From: Streptomyces reniochalinae
GTDB taxonomy: Bacteria > Actinomycetota > Actinomycetes > Streptomycetales > Streptomycetaceae
Length of the DNA stretch: 64,000 nucleotides
Reading direction: 5' to 3'
NCBI RefSeq assembly: GCF_003323735.1
Contig: NZ_QOIM01000022.1
Location: 1-64,000 of the forward strand
The position numbers and the translations under genes were made by a program. A model generated the notes under the pieces. The model was not told the origin of the DNA. It made no database searches and saw only the letters and a list, made by a program, of their open reading frames with translations. This document shows, in pieces, positions 53,879 through 62,864 of the stretch. Within the stretch, counting starts at the first letter, position 1; each line of letters begins with the position of its first letter.

Positions 53879-54715
53879 TCAGGCGCCCGGGTCGCGGCCT
53901 GGTGCCTCCTTGGAGTCCGGCTTCTTCAGGGCCGCGAGGGTGGCACGCGTGTCCGTCTTCATCCAGCCGAGCACGGTCTGCGCCGGCGGCGGCTCGAAGT
54001 CGTCGTCAGGGCCGCCGCCGAACCAGCTCCAGCTCATCTCGTACGTCATCCAGCCGGCGCGTACCTGGAGTTTCAGGCTGCCCAGGCTGTTGGCGCGCTC
54101 CTCCTTGACCAGGTACGCCTCGTCGCCGAACCCCTTCACGGGGGTCACCTTGTACTGGTAGCTCTCCGACTTCTGGTCCAGCCAGGTGCGCTGCTCGGAG
54201 GCGAACTCCCCCGCGGGGTCCGCCTTCTTGTGCCATTCGACGTGCGTGGTCACGTACGTGGTCGGCGGTGTCCGCGAGGTCTCGCCACGTTCGGTCATGG
54301 TGCGGCTGCAACTGCTGACGTCGAGCCCCTTCTGCTGCGAGGAGTACCCGTCGGGGTCGTCCGCCGCGGACTCGCTGAGCTCGTACTGTGCGATGAACGA
54401 CTTCAGTTCGGCCGCCTGGCACATGTCGTGATGGAAGAGGTGGCCCCGGTAGTCCGGCGTCGCCTCGTCGCCCTTGTCGAGCGCGCCGGTGGCCATGAGC
54501 GTCGCGGCCCAGGTGGCGGACGCGATCACGACGCCGCCCAGCGCCCACAGCCAGCGTGGTGTGGAGCGGTGCGGCGGTGTCCCCGGCGGTGGCCCGGGTG
54601 GTCCCGTGGGTGGAGTGTGCGGCTGCGCGTACGGGTTGAACTGGTACGCGGGCATCGCGGTTGAGGTGGGTTGCTGTGAGTACGGCTGCTGCGGCTGCGC
54701 CCCCGGTATGGCCAT
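53879..54715 (-). CDS. Membrane-anchored protein with Pro/Gln-rich N-terminus
   Basis: 278 residues. The N-terminus is Pro/Gln-rich (PGAQPQQPYSQQPTSTAMPA), then a helix WLWALGGVVIASATWAATLM at about 55-75, and an extracellular domain with two cysteines (FHHDMCQAAELKSFIAQYEL; LDVSSCSRTMTERGE) and aromatic stretches (GWMTYEMSWSWFGGG). Similar proteins are common in Streptomyces but I know no function. It ends next to no operon partner; the HAD gene starts 9 bp upstream on the same strand. Confidence 0.75.
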   Translation of the reverse strand: MAIPGAQPQQPYSQQPTSTAMPAYQFNPYAQPHTPPTGPPGPPPGTPPHRSTPRWLWALGGVVIASATWAATLMATGALDKGDEATPDYRGHLFHHDMCQAAELKSFIAQYELSESAADDPDGYSSQQKGLDVSSCSRTMTERGETSRTPPTTYVTTHVEWHKKADPAGEFASEQRTWLDQKSESYQYKVTPVKGFGDEAYLVKEERANSLGSLKLQVRAGWMTYEMSWSWFGGGPDDDFEPPPAQTVLGWMKTDTRATLAALKKPDSKEAPGRDPGA

Positions 54716-54724
54716 GCGCGCACG

Positions 54725-55372
54725 TTACTCGGTGCCGTCGGTCCCCGGGCCGGTGGCCCGGGGCAGGCGGGAGGCGAACGCGTCGAGCGCGGCGAGCGTG
54801 CCGGCGGAGTCGGTGTGCAGGTGCACGGCCATGCCCAGGGCCCGTGCCGCCTCGACGTTCTGGGCCACGTCGTCGACGAACAGCGCCTCGGACGCCTCGG
54901 CGCCCAGCAGGCGCAGAGTGTGCGTGTAGATGCGCGGATCCGGTTTGGCGTACCCCACCTCGCAGGAGAGCACGGCCACTTCCGCGGCCGGCAGCACCGC
55001 GCCGAGGTTGGGGCGGGCGTCGGGCCAGGCGTTGCTGACGAACGCGGTGGCCGCCCTGGCGCGCAGCGCCGCCACCGCGTCGAGCAGCGCACGGTCGTAC
55101 ACCGGGTCGGCCGCCAGGTCGGCTCGCAACTCGGTGACCGCCTGCGCGTCCAGGCCCAGACGGTCGCGCACCACGGACCACCACTGGGGCCCGTCCATCC
55201 GGCCGACGAGCACCTCCGTGTCGTTGCCCGCGTAGACGGAGGTCACGAAGTCGTCTTCGCCGATGCCCAGCCGCGCCGCCCACTTGGCGGCGGCGGCAGG
55301 GAGCTTGTCCTCGACCACCACGCCGCCCAGGTCCATCAGCAGCGCGGGCCGGCCGCCCGCGGCGGGGCTCAC
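54725..55372 (-). CDS. HAD-family hydrolase
   Basis: 215 residues from GTG 55372. Motif I is LLMDLGGVVVED (the second Asp of DxD is Gly, as in the YihX-like group), motif II FVSNAWPDARPNLG, motif III with Lys YAKPDPRIYTHTLRLLG, motif IV ALFVDDVAQNVEAARALGM. It is a cytoplasmic phosphatase or dehalogenase-like enzyme of unknown substrate. The start overlaps the stop of the upstream adenosyltransferase (GTGA), so they are coupled. Confidence 0.88.
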   Translation of the reverse strand: MSPAAGGRPALLMDLGGVVVEDKLPAAAAKWAARLGIGEDDFVTSVYAGNDTEVLVGRMDGPQWWSVVRDRLGLDAQAVTELRADLAADPVYDRALLDAVAALRARAATAFVSNAWPDARPNLGAVLPAAEVAVLSCEVGYAKPDPRIYTHTLRLLGAEASEALFVDDVAQNVEAARALGMAVHLHTDSAGTLAALDAFASRLPRATGPGTDGTE

Positions 55373-55941
55373 CGCTCGCCCCCGGGTACCCACAGCACGT
55401 CGCCGACGGACTTGTTGGCCGTACGGGCGAGGATGAACAGCAGGTCGGAGAGGCGGTTGAGGTAGGTCGCGGTCAGCGGGTTCATCGTCTCGCCGTGCTC
55501 CTCCATGGCGGCCCAGGTGGAGCGCTCGGCGCGGCGCACGACGGTGCACGCCTGGTGCAGCAGCGCGGCGCCCGCCGTGCCGCCGGGCAGGATGAAGGAG
55601 CGCAGCTTCTCCAGGTCCTCCAGGAACCGGTCGCAGTCGGCCTCCAGCTTGTCGATGTAGGTCTGTTCCACGCGCAGCGGCGGGAACTCGGGGTTCTCCA
55701 CGACGGGGGTGGACAGGTCGGCGCCCACGTCGAACAGGTCGTTCTGGACGCGCAGCAAGACGGTGCGGACCTCCTCGTCGAGGCCGCCGAGGGCCAGCGC
55801 GGTCCCGAGCGCGGCGTTCGCCTCGTTGGCGTCCGCGTACGCCGCGATACGGGTGTCGGTCTTGGCCGTACGGCTCATGTCGCCGAGCGCCGTCGTGCCC
55901 TTGTCGCCGGTACGGGTGTAGATCCGCGTCAGGTTCACCAT
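55369..55941 (-). CDS. Cob(I)alamin adenosyltransferase, PduO type
   Basis: 190 residues. RIYTRTGDKGTTALGDMSRT at the start is the ATP-binding signature; DANEANAALG, VQNDLFDVGADLSTP, ILPGGTAGAALLHQACTVVR, RRAERSTWAAMEEHGETMNP, YLNRLSDLLFILARTAN follow in family order. It transfers adenosyl from ATP to cob(I)alamin to make coenzyme B12. Confidence 0.94.
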   Translation of the reverse strand: MVNLTRIYTRTGDKGTTALGDMSRTAKTDTRIAAYADANEANAALGTALALGGLDEEVRTVLLRVQNDLFDVGADLSTPVVENPEFPPLRVEQTYIDKLEADCDRFLEDLEKLRSFILPGGTAGAALLHQACTVVRRAERSTWAAMEEHGETMNPLTATYLNRLSDLLFILARTANKSVGDVLWVPGGER

Positions 55942-56044
55942 GCTGCGAGCGTAGCCCGCGTACCCGCACGTGGGAGGGTGCCCTCCGGCCTGTCGCCCGC
56001 CGCCGCGAGGGAGCGCGGGGGCGGGCGGGCGAGGGGCGGGGCGG

Positions 56045-56800
56045 CTACGCTCCGGCCTTCTTGAACACCCGGGTTCCCAGGCCCAGCGAGAAGGCGGCGA
56101 GGGCGAGGGCGACCAGGGCGCCGAGGGCGAGGGTTCCGTCCCCGTAGTGGCCCATGAAGGCGCCGCGCACGGCGTCGACGACGTACCGGAACGGCACGAA
56201 GTGCGACACCGTGTCCAGCCAGTCGGGCGCCAGCGCCATCGGCAGCAGGATGCCCGAGAGCAGTACGGCCGGCAGGTTCAGCGAGTTGATGACCGGCGCG
56301 AACTCCTGCGGTGAGCCGACCCGCATGGCCAGCGCGTACGACAGGGAGGCGAGCGAGGCGGCCAGGACGCCGACGAGGACGAAGCCGACCGCCACCCCGG
56401 CCACCGGAGTGCGCAGCCCGAAGGCGACGCCTACCAGGACGAGCAGGAGCGACTGGGCGAACAGCTGGAGCACGTCGCGCACCAGGCGTCCCAGCAGCAG
56501 GGCGAGCCTGCTGACGGGGGTGACGCGCATCCGCTCCACGACGCCGTGCTGCTTCTCGATCAGGAGGGTGAACCCGGCGAACGCCGAGGAGAACAGCCCG
56601 AGCTGGACGAGGAGCCCCGGCACCAGCGTCTGCCAGGAGTCGCCGGCGCCGCCCAGGTCGATGTCGCGCAGCAGGGGGCCGAAGAAGACCAGGAACAGCA
56701 GTGGTTGCAGGAGTCCGAACAGCACGCCGAGGCGGGAGGCCAGGGTCTGCCGGACGTAGCGTCCTGCGATGATGCCGGTGTCGGCGAGCAGGTGGGACAT
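56045..56800 (-). CDS. ABC-2 type exporter permease
   Basis: 251 residues from ATG 56800. Six helices typical of DrrB-like permeases: RLGVLFGLLQPLLFLVFFGP, LVPGLLVQLGLFSSAFAGFT, MRVTPVSRLALLLGRLVRDV, NLPAVLLSGILLPMALAPDW, FVPFRYVVDAVRGAFMGHYG. It pairs with the ATPase gene 53 bp upstream; together they form a drug or lipid exporter. Confidence 0.92.
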   Translation of the reverse strand: MSHLLADTGIIAGRYVRQTLASRLGVLFGLLQPLLFLVFFGPLLRDIDLGGAGDSWQTLVPGLLVQLGLFSSAFAGFTLLIEKQHGVVERMRVTPVSRLALLLGRLVRDVLQLFAQSLLLVLVGVAFGLRTPVAGVAVGFVLVGVLAASLASLSYALAMRVGSPQEFAPVINSLNLPAVLLSGILLPMALAPDWLDTVSHFVPFRYVVDAVRGAFMGHYGDGTLALGALVALALAAFSLGLGTRVFKKAGA

Positions 56801-56853
56801 GGGGTGTTCGGTTCCTCCTGTGAGGGCGGTTCGTTCCTTCGGGTGAGGGGGCG

Positions 56854-57642
56854 TCACACGGCCACGGGCGCGCGCTCGGTCTCGCGGCGTGCCTCGCGTC
56901 CGGTCAGGGCGATGAAGGCGTCCTGGAGGCTGGCCCGCACCGAGCCGCCGTACTCCTTCTTGAGCTGCGCCGAGGTGCCCTGCGCGGCGACGCGCCCTTC
57001 GTCCACGACCACCAGCCGGTCGGCGAGTGCGTCGGCCTCGTCCAGGTAGTGCGTGGTCAGGAAGACGGTCATTCCGCGCTGCTCCCGCAGGCGCCGAACG
57101 AGCTGCCACAGGTCGGCGCGGCTGCCGGGGTCCAGGCCCGTCGTCGGCTCGTCGAGGAAGAGCACGCTGGGCTCGTGGGTGAGCGCCATGGCGATGTCCA
57201 GGCGCCGCCGCTGGCCGCCGGAGAGCGCACGGCACGGGCGCTCGAGCAGGCCGGCCAGGTCCAGGTCGTGGGCCAGCTCCTCGGTGCGGCGGGCGGCTTG
57301 CGCCTTGGTGAGGCGGTAGAGGCGGGCCTGGGTGGTGAGCTCCTCGCGGACGCTGACGGCGGGGTCGACGCCGCCGGTCTGTGCGACGTACCCGATGCGT
57401 TTCCGCACGCCGCGCGGGTCGGCGATCAGGTCGTGGCCCGCGACGGTGGCGGTGCCCGAGGTGGGCGCGAGCAGCGTGGTCAGCATGCGGAGCGTGGTGG
57501 TCTTGCCCGCGCCGTTCGGGCCGAGGAAGCCGAGGATCTCGCCCTGTTCGACGGTCAGGTCTATGCCGCGTACGGCTTCGACGGTGCGGTTCTGGGCGCG
57601 GAAGGTCCGGGTCAGCCCGGCGGTGTGGATGGCTGCTGGCAT
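56854..57642 (-). CDS. ABC exporter ATP-binding protein (DrrA-like)
   Basis: 262 residues from ATG 57642. Walker A GFLGPNGAGKTTTLRML, Q-loop YVAQTGGVDPAVSV, signature ALSGGQRRRLDIAMAL, Walker B VLFLDEPTTGLDP, H-loop VFLTTHYLDEADAL. It has the daunorubicin-resistance (DrrA) C-terminal extension (ASLQDAFIALTGREARRETE). It is divergent from a TetR gene, with an AT-rich dyad between. Confidence 0.94.
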   Translation of the reverse strand: MPAAIHTAGLTRTFRAQNRTVEAVRGIDLTVEQGEILGFLGPNGAGKTTTLRMLTTLLAPTSGTATVAGHDLIADPRGVRKRIGYVAQTGGVDPAVSVREELTTQARLYRLTKAQAARRTEELAHDLDLAGLLERPCRALSGGQRRRLDIAMALTHEPSVLFLDEPTTGLDPGSRADLWQLVRRLREQRGMTVFLTTHYLDEADALADRLVVVDEGRVAAQGTSAQLKKEYGGSVRASLQDAFIALTGREARRETERAPVAV

Positions 57643-57659
57643 GCCGACAGAAAAACAGA

Positions 57660-57678
57660 GTCGCTTAAATTTTGCAAC
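57660..57678. promoter_or_regulatory. AT-rich dyad in the exporter/TetR divergent promoter
   Basis: GTCGCTTAAATTTTGCAAC is an imperfect inverted repeat in the 80-bp gap, 17 bp from the exporter start. It is the best candidate for the TetR operator controlling both genes. Confidence 0.5.
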
Positions 57679-57722
57679 GCCCCCAAAAATTGACCGTCCC
57701 CATCGAGGCGTACCATGACGCC

Positions 57723-58433
57723 ATGGCCAGCACTGCACCGAACGCCGGCGCCGCGTCCGGACCGAGCGCCCCACCGGACGCCGTAACGGCCCCGAAAGAA
57801 GGCCGCAGGGAGCGGAAGAAACGGGAGACCCGGACGCGGATCTCCGACATCGCCACGGGCCTGTTCATGGCGCGCGGCTTCGACGCGGTGACCGTCGCCG
57901 AGATCGCCGAGGCCGCCGACGTCTCGGTCAACACGGTCTACAACTACTTCCCGGCCAAGGAAGACCTCTTCTTCGACCGCGAGGAGGAGATGGTGGAGCG
58001 CACCTCCGCGCTGGTACGGGACCGTGCCCCTGGCCAGTCCGCCGCCGCGGCGGTGCTGGGAAGGCTGCGCGAAGACATCGGCGAACGGAACCTGTACGCC
58101 GGCATCAAGGAGGGCTTCGGCGACTTCATGCGCGTCGTGCGGGAGTCGCCCGCGCTGGTCGCGCGCCTGATGATGCTGCACCACCGCACCGCCGACCGGC
58201 TGCGCCAGACGCTGGCGGACGAGACCGGTGCGGGCCCCGGGGACCCCATGCCCGAACTCGTCGCCTACGAACTGGTGAACCTGGTCGACCTCGTGACGCG
58301 GCGTGCCACGCTCAGCGTCGCCGACGGCGTCTCACCCGAACAGACCGCCCGCGACGCGCTCGCCAGGCTGGACGCCTACGAGTCCCTGGTCACCGGCGCA
58401 CTGCTCAACTACGCGACGAAGCCCGCCCGCTGA
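57723..58433 (+). CDS. TetR-family regulator of the ABC exporter
   Basis: 236 residues from ATG 57723. N-terminal HTH RRERKKRETRTRISDIATGL, FMARGFDAVTVAEIAEAADV, SVNTVYNYFPAKEDLFFDRE. The C-terminal ligand domain is helical (FGDFMRVVRESPALVARLMM). It is divergent from the exporter, so it probably represses it until a substrate binds. Confidence 0.92.
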   Translation: MASTAPNAGAASGPSAPPDAVTAPKEGRRERKKRETRTRISDIATGLFMARGFDAVTVAEIAEAADVSVNTVYNYFPAKEDLFFDREEEMVERTSALVRDRAPGQSAAAAVLGRLREDIGERNLYAGIKEGFGDFMRVVRESPALVARLMMLHHRTADRLRQTLADETGAGPGDPMPELVAYELVNLVDLVTRRATLSVADGVSPEQTARDALARLDAYESLVTGALLNYATKPAR

Positions 58434-58527
58434 GCCCCGCCCCCGCTCGGAGGGCCCGCGGTGTGATGTCCGCCATGTGAGACGTGATGCGTGTCTCTAT
58501 CCCGCCCACCGCGCCCGAAGAAGCGCT

Positions 58528-58552
58528 AATGTCCGCCCAACAGGCGGACATT
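58528..58552. promoter_or_regulatory. Perfect 10-bp dyad upstream of the hydroxybutyryl-CoA dehydrogenase gene
   Basis: AATGTCCGCC (58528-58537), 5-nt spacer, GGCGGACATT (58543-58552), 68 bp before the start codon. It is a likely operator for an acyl-CoA-responsive regulator, but the regulator is not in the window. Confidence 0.6.
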
Positions 58553-58619
58553 CACGGGGCGCGAAGCGTACGCACCGGCGCGGGCTGGGCGCCCGGCGGG
58601 ACGAAGTGAGGGGAAGAAC

Positions 58620-59468
58620 GTGGCGAAGAAGCTCGCCGTCATCGGGGCCGGCCTCATGGGCTCCGGAATCGCGCAGGTCTCCGCTCAGGCGGGCTGGGAC
58701 GTGATGCTCCGCGATGTGACGGACGAGGCGCTCGCCCGCGGTACCGACGGGATCAAGACCTCCTACGACAAGTTCGTCTCCAAGGGCAAGCTGGCGGCGG
58801 CCGACGCAGAGGCGGCACTGGCCCGCATCACCACCACCACGGACCTGGACGCGGTGGCCGACGCGGACGTCGTGGTGGAGGCCGTCTTCGAGAAGATCGA
58901 GGTCAAGCGGGAGATCTTCGCGGCGCTCGACAAGCTCGCCGGCGAGCACGCCGTCCTCGCCTCGAACACCTCCGCCATCCCCATCACCAAGATCGCGGCA
59001 GCCACGGAACGCCCCGAGCGGGTGGTGGGCACCCACTTCTTCTCGCCGGTGCCGATGATGGCGCTGTGCGAGCTGGTGCGCGGCCACAAGACCAGCGACG
59101 AGACGCTCGCCCTGGCACGGGAGTTCGCCGAGTCCGTCGGCAAGACGTGCGTCGTCGTCAACCGCGACGTCGCCGGCTTCGTCACCACCCGGCTCATCTC
59201 GGCGCTCGTGGTCGAGGCCGCCAAGCTGCACGAGTCGGGCGTCGCCTCGGCGGAGGACATCGACACCGCGTGCAGGCTCGGCTTCGGCCACGCCATGGGC
59301 CCGCTGGCCACCGCGGACCTGACCGGCGTCGACATCCTGCTGCACGCCACGGAGAACATCTACACCGAGTCCAGGGACGGCAAGTTCGCCCCGCCCGAGT
59401 CGATGCGGCGGATGGTCGATGCGGGGGACCTCGGGCGCAAGAGCGGACAGGGCTTCTACGAGCACTGA
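58620..59468 (+). CDS. 3-hydroxybutyryl-CoA dehydrogenase
   Basis: 282 residues from GTG 58620 (GAGGGGAAGAAC upstream). Rossmann AVIGAGLMGSGIAQVSAQAG, AVLASNTSAIPITKIAAATE, VVGTHFFSPVPMMALCELV (catalytic His in the loop), DVAGFVTTRLISALVVEAAK, LGFGHAMGPLATADLTGVDI, LGRKSGQGFYEH. It oxidises 3-hydroxyacyl-CoA with NAD(P), linking PHB/acyl-CoA metabolism. It stands alone. Confidence 0.94.
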   Translation: MAKKLAVIGAGLMGSGIAQVSAQAGWDVMLRDVTDEALARGTDGIKTSYDKFVSKGKLAAADAEAALARITTTTDLDAVADADVVVEAVFEKIEVKREIFAALDKLAGEHAVLASNTSAIPITKIAAATERPERVVGTHFFSPVPMMALCELVRGHKTSDETLALAREFAESVGKTCVVVNRDVAGFVTTRLISALVVEAAKLHESGVASAEDIDTACRLGFGHAMGPLATADLTGVDILLHATENIYTESRDGKFAPPESMRRMVDAGDLGRKSGQGFYEH

Positions 59469-59477
59469 GGCCCGCCG

Positions 59478-59505
59478 GCTCCCGGCCGTCTCACCGGCCG
59501 GGAGC
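59478..59505 (+). terminator. Terminator after the hydroxybutyryl-CoA dehydrogenase gene
   Basis: Perfect 11-bp stem GCTCCCGGCCG (59478-59488) with CGGCCGGGAGC (59495-59505), 10 bp after the stop codon. Confidence 0.75.
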
Positions 59506-59664
59506 GCCCCGCGGCCGGGACGCGCTCGCCCGCAAGGGTGAAACTCCGTATCGGTCGGGAAACGAAGGGCAACGCGGCCGCACCGGAACCCGTCATCTGG
59601 AGTGGGGCCGCCACGGAAGCGGACCCCCAAAGCAGCCTCGGGGCCGCCCGTCCGACGGTGCACC

Positions 59665-59724
59665 ACCGGCTCGTCGGGCGTAGCGGTTCGTCGGACACAC
59701 CGGCTCGTCGGACCTGCCGGCTCC
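59665..59724 (+). repeat. 17-bp tandem repeats upstream of the STAS gene
   Basis: Three adjacent 17-bp units at 59665, 59682 and 59699 (ACCGGCTCGTCGGACCT type) and a partial fourth. They lie in the 361-bp gap before the STAS gene, which has no gene. Confidence 0.75.
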
Positions 59725-59829
59725 CCCGGGCGAGCGGGGAGCCACCGCCGGGGACCGCCCGGCAGCGCTTATGGCTCGCCGCAGCACAGTTGAAGGATTC
59801 ACGCCACGGACACCACTCCGGGAGCACAT

Positions 59830-60189
59830 ATGCACATCAGGGGCGACCACGCCGAGCTGGTCGTCGGAGGTCGTCTCGACGTCCGCAGTGCCGCGGACGC
59901 CCGCACGGTCCTGCACGCCGCTGTCGACGGGGGCGACGGCGATCTCGTGCTCGACCTCGCCGGGCTCGACTCGTGGGACGCCACGGGGCTCGGCGTGATC
60001 ATGGGCGCGCACCGCCGCGCCGGGCGCTGCGGCAGAAGACTCGTGCTGCGGAAGGTCCCGCCGCAGATGCAGCGCGTGCTGGTGGCCACCCGGCTGCACC
60101 GGATCCTGGCCATCGAGCCCCGGCCCGTGAGCGGCCAGAGCGCAGGTCCCGAGGGGTCCGCCAGTACCGGCATCCTGGCGAACCCATGA
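59830..60189 (+). CDS. STAS-domain anti-sigma factor antagonist
   Basis: 119 residues from ATG 59830 (GGGAG upstream). RGDHAELVVGGRLDVRSAAD, DLVLDLAGLDSWDATGLGVI, MGAHRRAGRCGRRLVLRKVP, RVLVATRLHRILAI. The phosphorylation segment is DATG: Thr takes the place of the Ser in SpoIIAA-like DSSG. It should bind an anti-sigma kinase. It is followed after about 115 bp by a large P-loop membrane protein. Confidence 0.88.
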   Translation: MHIRGDHAELVVGGRLDVRSAADARTVLHAAVDGGDGDLVLDLAGLDSWDATGLGVIMGAHRRAGRCGRRLVLRKVPPQMQRVLVATRLHRILAIEPRPVSGQSAGPEGSASTGILANP

Positions 60190-60304
60190 CAATCCCGTCG
60201 GTCCCGGCTCCGTACCGCTCCGCTTCCTGGAGAATGGAGAGCGCGCGCCGGACCGACCCCGCTCGGGTGGCCGGTCGCGACATCTGTTCTTGGGAGACAT
60301 GACG

Positions 60305-62824
60305 ATGGATCGGCACGCCAGCGACCGACCCCCGCACGGGGACCAGCACGAGCCCACCGGCGAAGCGCGCGGCCACAGCGGCCCGGCGCCCGACGCCGAC
60401 GGCCCCGGCGGCGAGGCGGCCAGGGCCGTGCGGCTCGTCGCCGAGGAGTACCTCGTAACGGTCAACCCCGTCGACGGCAGCGAGGTCGAGCCCTGCCCGC
60501 CCGGCACCCGGCAGGAGGCGCCGCCCAAGCTCGCCCCGTCGGACCGCCCGGTGGCCGAGACCCCCGCGTCCGCCGCGAAGCTGCCGCCCGGCAGCCTGGT
60601 CGAGCGGGACGAGGAGCGCGAGCGGCTGGTCCGGCTCCTCTCGCGGGGCCGCTCCGTGCGGCTGACCGGGCCCGCCGGGTCGGGCCGCAGCGTCCTCCTC
60701 GACGTCGTCGCCGACGACGTCGCCCACCTCGCCCCGGACGGCGTCGTCCGCCTCAGCGGCCACCGCCGCACCCCGAGCGACCTGATGTACGACCTGTTCG
60801 CGGCCGTGCACAGCGCCCCCCTGTACCGCCCGGGTAAGACCGAACTGGTGCGCGCCCTGGCCGGGGTCGGTGCCATCGTGCTCGTCGACGACCTCGAGTT
60901 CGGGGGCGCGGCCCTCGACGAACTGCTGCGCGCCACCCCCGAGTGCGCCTTCCTCTTCGCCGCCACCCCCGGCGTGACCGCTCCGGCCGCGGACTCCTGC
61001 GTCGAGGAGGTCTTCCTGGCCGGGCTGAGCCGCACCGCCTGCCTCGACCTGCTGGAGCGGGCCATCCACCGGCAGCTCACCGACGAGGAGTCCGACTGGG
61101 CGGCCGGACTCTGGTTCGACTCGGAGGGCATGGCGCTGCGCTTCGTCCAGGCCGGCGCGCTGCTGCGGCTGCAAGCCGACGGCGGCGTCGTGCCAGGACT
61201 CGCCGGCGACGCCGCGCTCGCGCCCCCGCTGGCCGCGGCGCTCCCCGAGTCGGGCCGGGAGGCACTGCGCCTGGCCCTCGCGCTCGACGGCGAGGTCCCG
61301 CACCCCACCCACCTGCCGGCGCTCACCGGCGACCCGAGCGCCGAGGACAGCGTCACAGAGCTGCTGGCCTTCGGGCTGATCAGCCCGGCGGGCGACCACT
61401 TCAAGCTGGCGGCGGGTGTCGCCGGCCAGCTCGCCGAGGCCGGCTACGGCGAAGGCCGCGACGCCCACGCGCTCGCCGCCGCACAGCACTACACCTGGTG
61501 GGCGGGGCACCCCTCCGTCAGCGCCGACCGGGTCACCCAGGAGGCCGACGCGCTGCTGGCCGCCGCCCGCGGCGCCCACCACGGCGGCAGCTCCAGCGCC
61601 GCCGTGCTGCTGGCCCGCACCGCCGCGCCCGTCCTCGCGGCGGGGATGCGCTGGAGCGCCTGGGAGCGGATGCTGCGCTGCGGACAGGAGTCGGCGCGCG
61701 CCTCGGGCGAGCTCGCCGAAGAGGCCTACTTCCACCACGAGCTGGGCGTCCTCGCGCTGGCCGCCGGCAACCCGGAGCGGGCGCGTACCGAGCTGGAGGC
61801 CGCGATCGCGCTGCGGGGCACCCTCCCCGAGCAGCGCGGCATGGTCGCGGGCCGCAGGGCGCTCGCGCTGGTGAACGACCTGCTCGCCTCCCCGGGTGCC
61901 GCCTCGGCGGCGGGCGCGGCAGGAGCGGCCTTCGGGGCGTGGACCCGGCCGGCGCCGGCAGGCGGACAGGCACCGGCGGACGCGTCGGCGGCCCCGGCCG
62001 ACGCCGCCCCCGTGGCGCCGCAGCCGGGGGCGGTGCCGCCCACCGGCGGCACCGCCCCGGTCGTCGCCTCGGCCGACTCCGCGGACCAGACACCGGGCGG
62101 CACGCTGATCTCCCCGTCCGACCAGGCGTTCCCCGCCTCGGACGCGGCGGGCGCCGACGCCGCCGGCGGGCCGGGCCGCAGCGGACGGCACGGCGCCCCG
62201 CGCGGCTGGCGCGCCCTCACCAGCAGCAAGCGGAACGTGGCGGCAGCGGGCGCGGGAGCCCTGCTCGCCGCCGTGCTCGGCACCGTCGTCACCCTGGGCA
62301 CCGTCTCCGACGACAGCACTCCCGAGACCGTGCGGCCCGACGCCTCGACCTCCCAGGACGACCAGGACGACGCACCCGGCGACGAGGCGCCGGGGGACGA
62401 AGGCGACACCGGTGCCCCTGAGCGCCGTCAGCCGGTCGCCGGCACCCCCTCGCGCGACACCGGGGGCCCGGCCGCCGGCGAGCGGAAGAGCCAGGCGCCC
62501 ACGCACGAGACCAGCCACGGCAAGAACACTCCCAGCTCCCCCGAGGAGTCCTCCAGCGACCCCGAGGACGACCCGCCCTCCTCGCCTGAGGACCCGCCCT
62601 CCTCCCCGGACGACCCGCCGTCGTCGCCGGACGACCCGCCCACCTCCGACGACCCTTCGGACCCGCCCACCGACGACCCGACGACGCAGGACCCCCCGTC
62701 CGCGCCCTCCTCGAGCGGCGACGGCGGCAACGGCGACGGCGGCTCCGCCAGCGGCACGGCGACCGGCCGGGCCCCCAGCGGCGGCGGCACGCAGCCGGGC
62801 ACGCCGAGCGCGTCAGGCCGGTAG
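60305..62824 (+). CDS. Large P-loop ATPase-like membrane protein
   Basis: 839 residues from ATG 60305 (TTG 60290 and ATG 60299 are alternatives). A P-loop domain: SVRLTGPAGSGRSVLLDVVA (Walker A, about 120-138), AIVLVDDLEFGG (Walker B), LLRATPECAFLFAATPGVTA. A helical repeat-like region follows (ALAAAQHYTWWAGHPSVSAD; GNPERARTELEAAIALRGTL). Near residue 650 one membrane helix (KRNVAAAGAGALLAAVLGTV), then a Pro/Ser/Asp-rich outside tail (SSPEDPPSSPDDPPSSPDDP). It resembles STAND-type ATPases; its neighbour is a STAS gene, an order I recall from S. coelicolor. Confidence 0.85.
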   Translation: MDRHASDRPPHGDQHEPTGEARGHSGPAPDADGPGGEAARAVRLVAEEYLVTVNPVDGSEVEPCPPGTRQEAPPKLAPSDRPVAETPASAAKLPPGSLVERDEERERLVRLLSRGRSVRLTGPAGSGRSVLLDVVADDVAHLAPDGVVRLSGHRRTPSDLMYDLFAAVHSAPLYRPGKTELVRALAGVGAIVLVDDLEFGGAALDELLRATPECAFLFAATPGVTAPAADSCVEEVFLAGLSRTACLDLLERAIHRQLTDEESDWAAGLWFDSEGMALRFVQAGALLRLQADGGVVPGLAGDAALAPPLAAALPESGREALRLALALDGEVPHPTHLPALTGDPSAEDSVTELLAFGLISPAGDHFKLAAGVAGQLAEAGYGEGRDAHALAAAQHYTWWAGHPSVSADRVTQEADALLAAARGAHHGGSSSAAVLLARTAAPVLAAGMRWSAWERMLRCGQESARASGELAEEAYFHHELGVLALAAGNPERARTELEAAIALRGTLPEQRGMVAGRRALALVNDLLASPGAASAAGAAGAAFGAWTRPAPAGGQAPADASAAPADAAPVAPQPGAVPPTGGTAPVVASADSADQTPGGTLISPSDQAFPASDAAGADAAGGPGRSGRHGAPRGWRALTSSKRNVAAAGAGALLAAVLGTVVTLGTVSDDSTPETVRPDASTSQDDQDDAPGDEAPGDEGDTGAPERRQPVAGTPSRDTGGPAAGERKSQAPTHETSHGKNTPSSPEESSSDPEDDPPSSPEDPPSSPDDPPSSPDDPPTSDDPSDPPTDDPTTQDPPSAPSSSGDGGNGDGGSASGTATGRAPSGGGTQPGTPSASGR

Positions 62825-62864
62825 CGGGGACCGGCAGGGGAGCACCGCCGTCAGGCCGTGGTTC

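Noticed and set aside
59999..62518. An 839-residue minus-strand frame opposite the P-loop protein
   Set aside because: The plus strand has Walker motifs, a membrane helix and proper starts; the minus frame has none.
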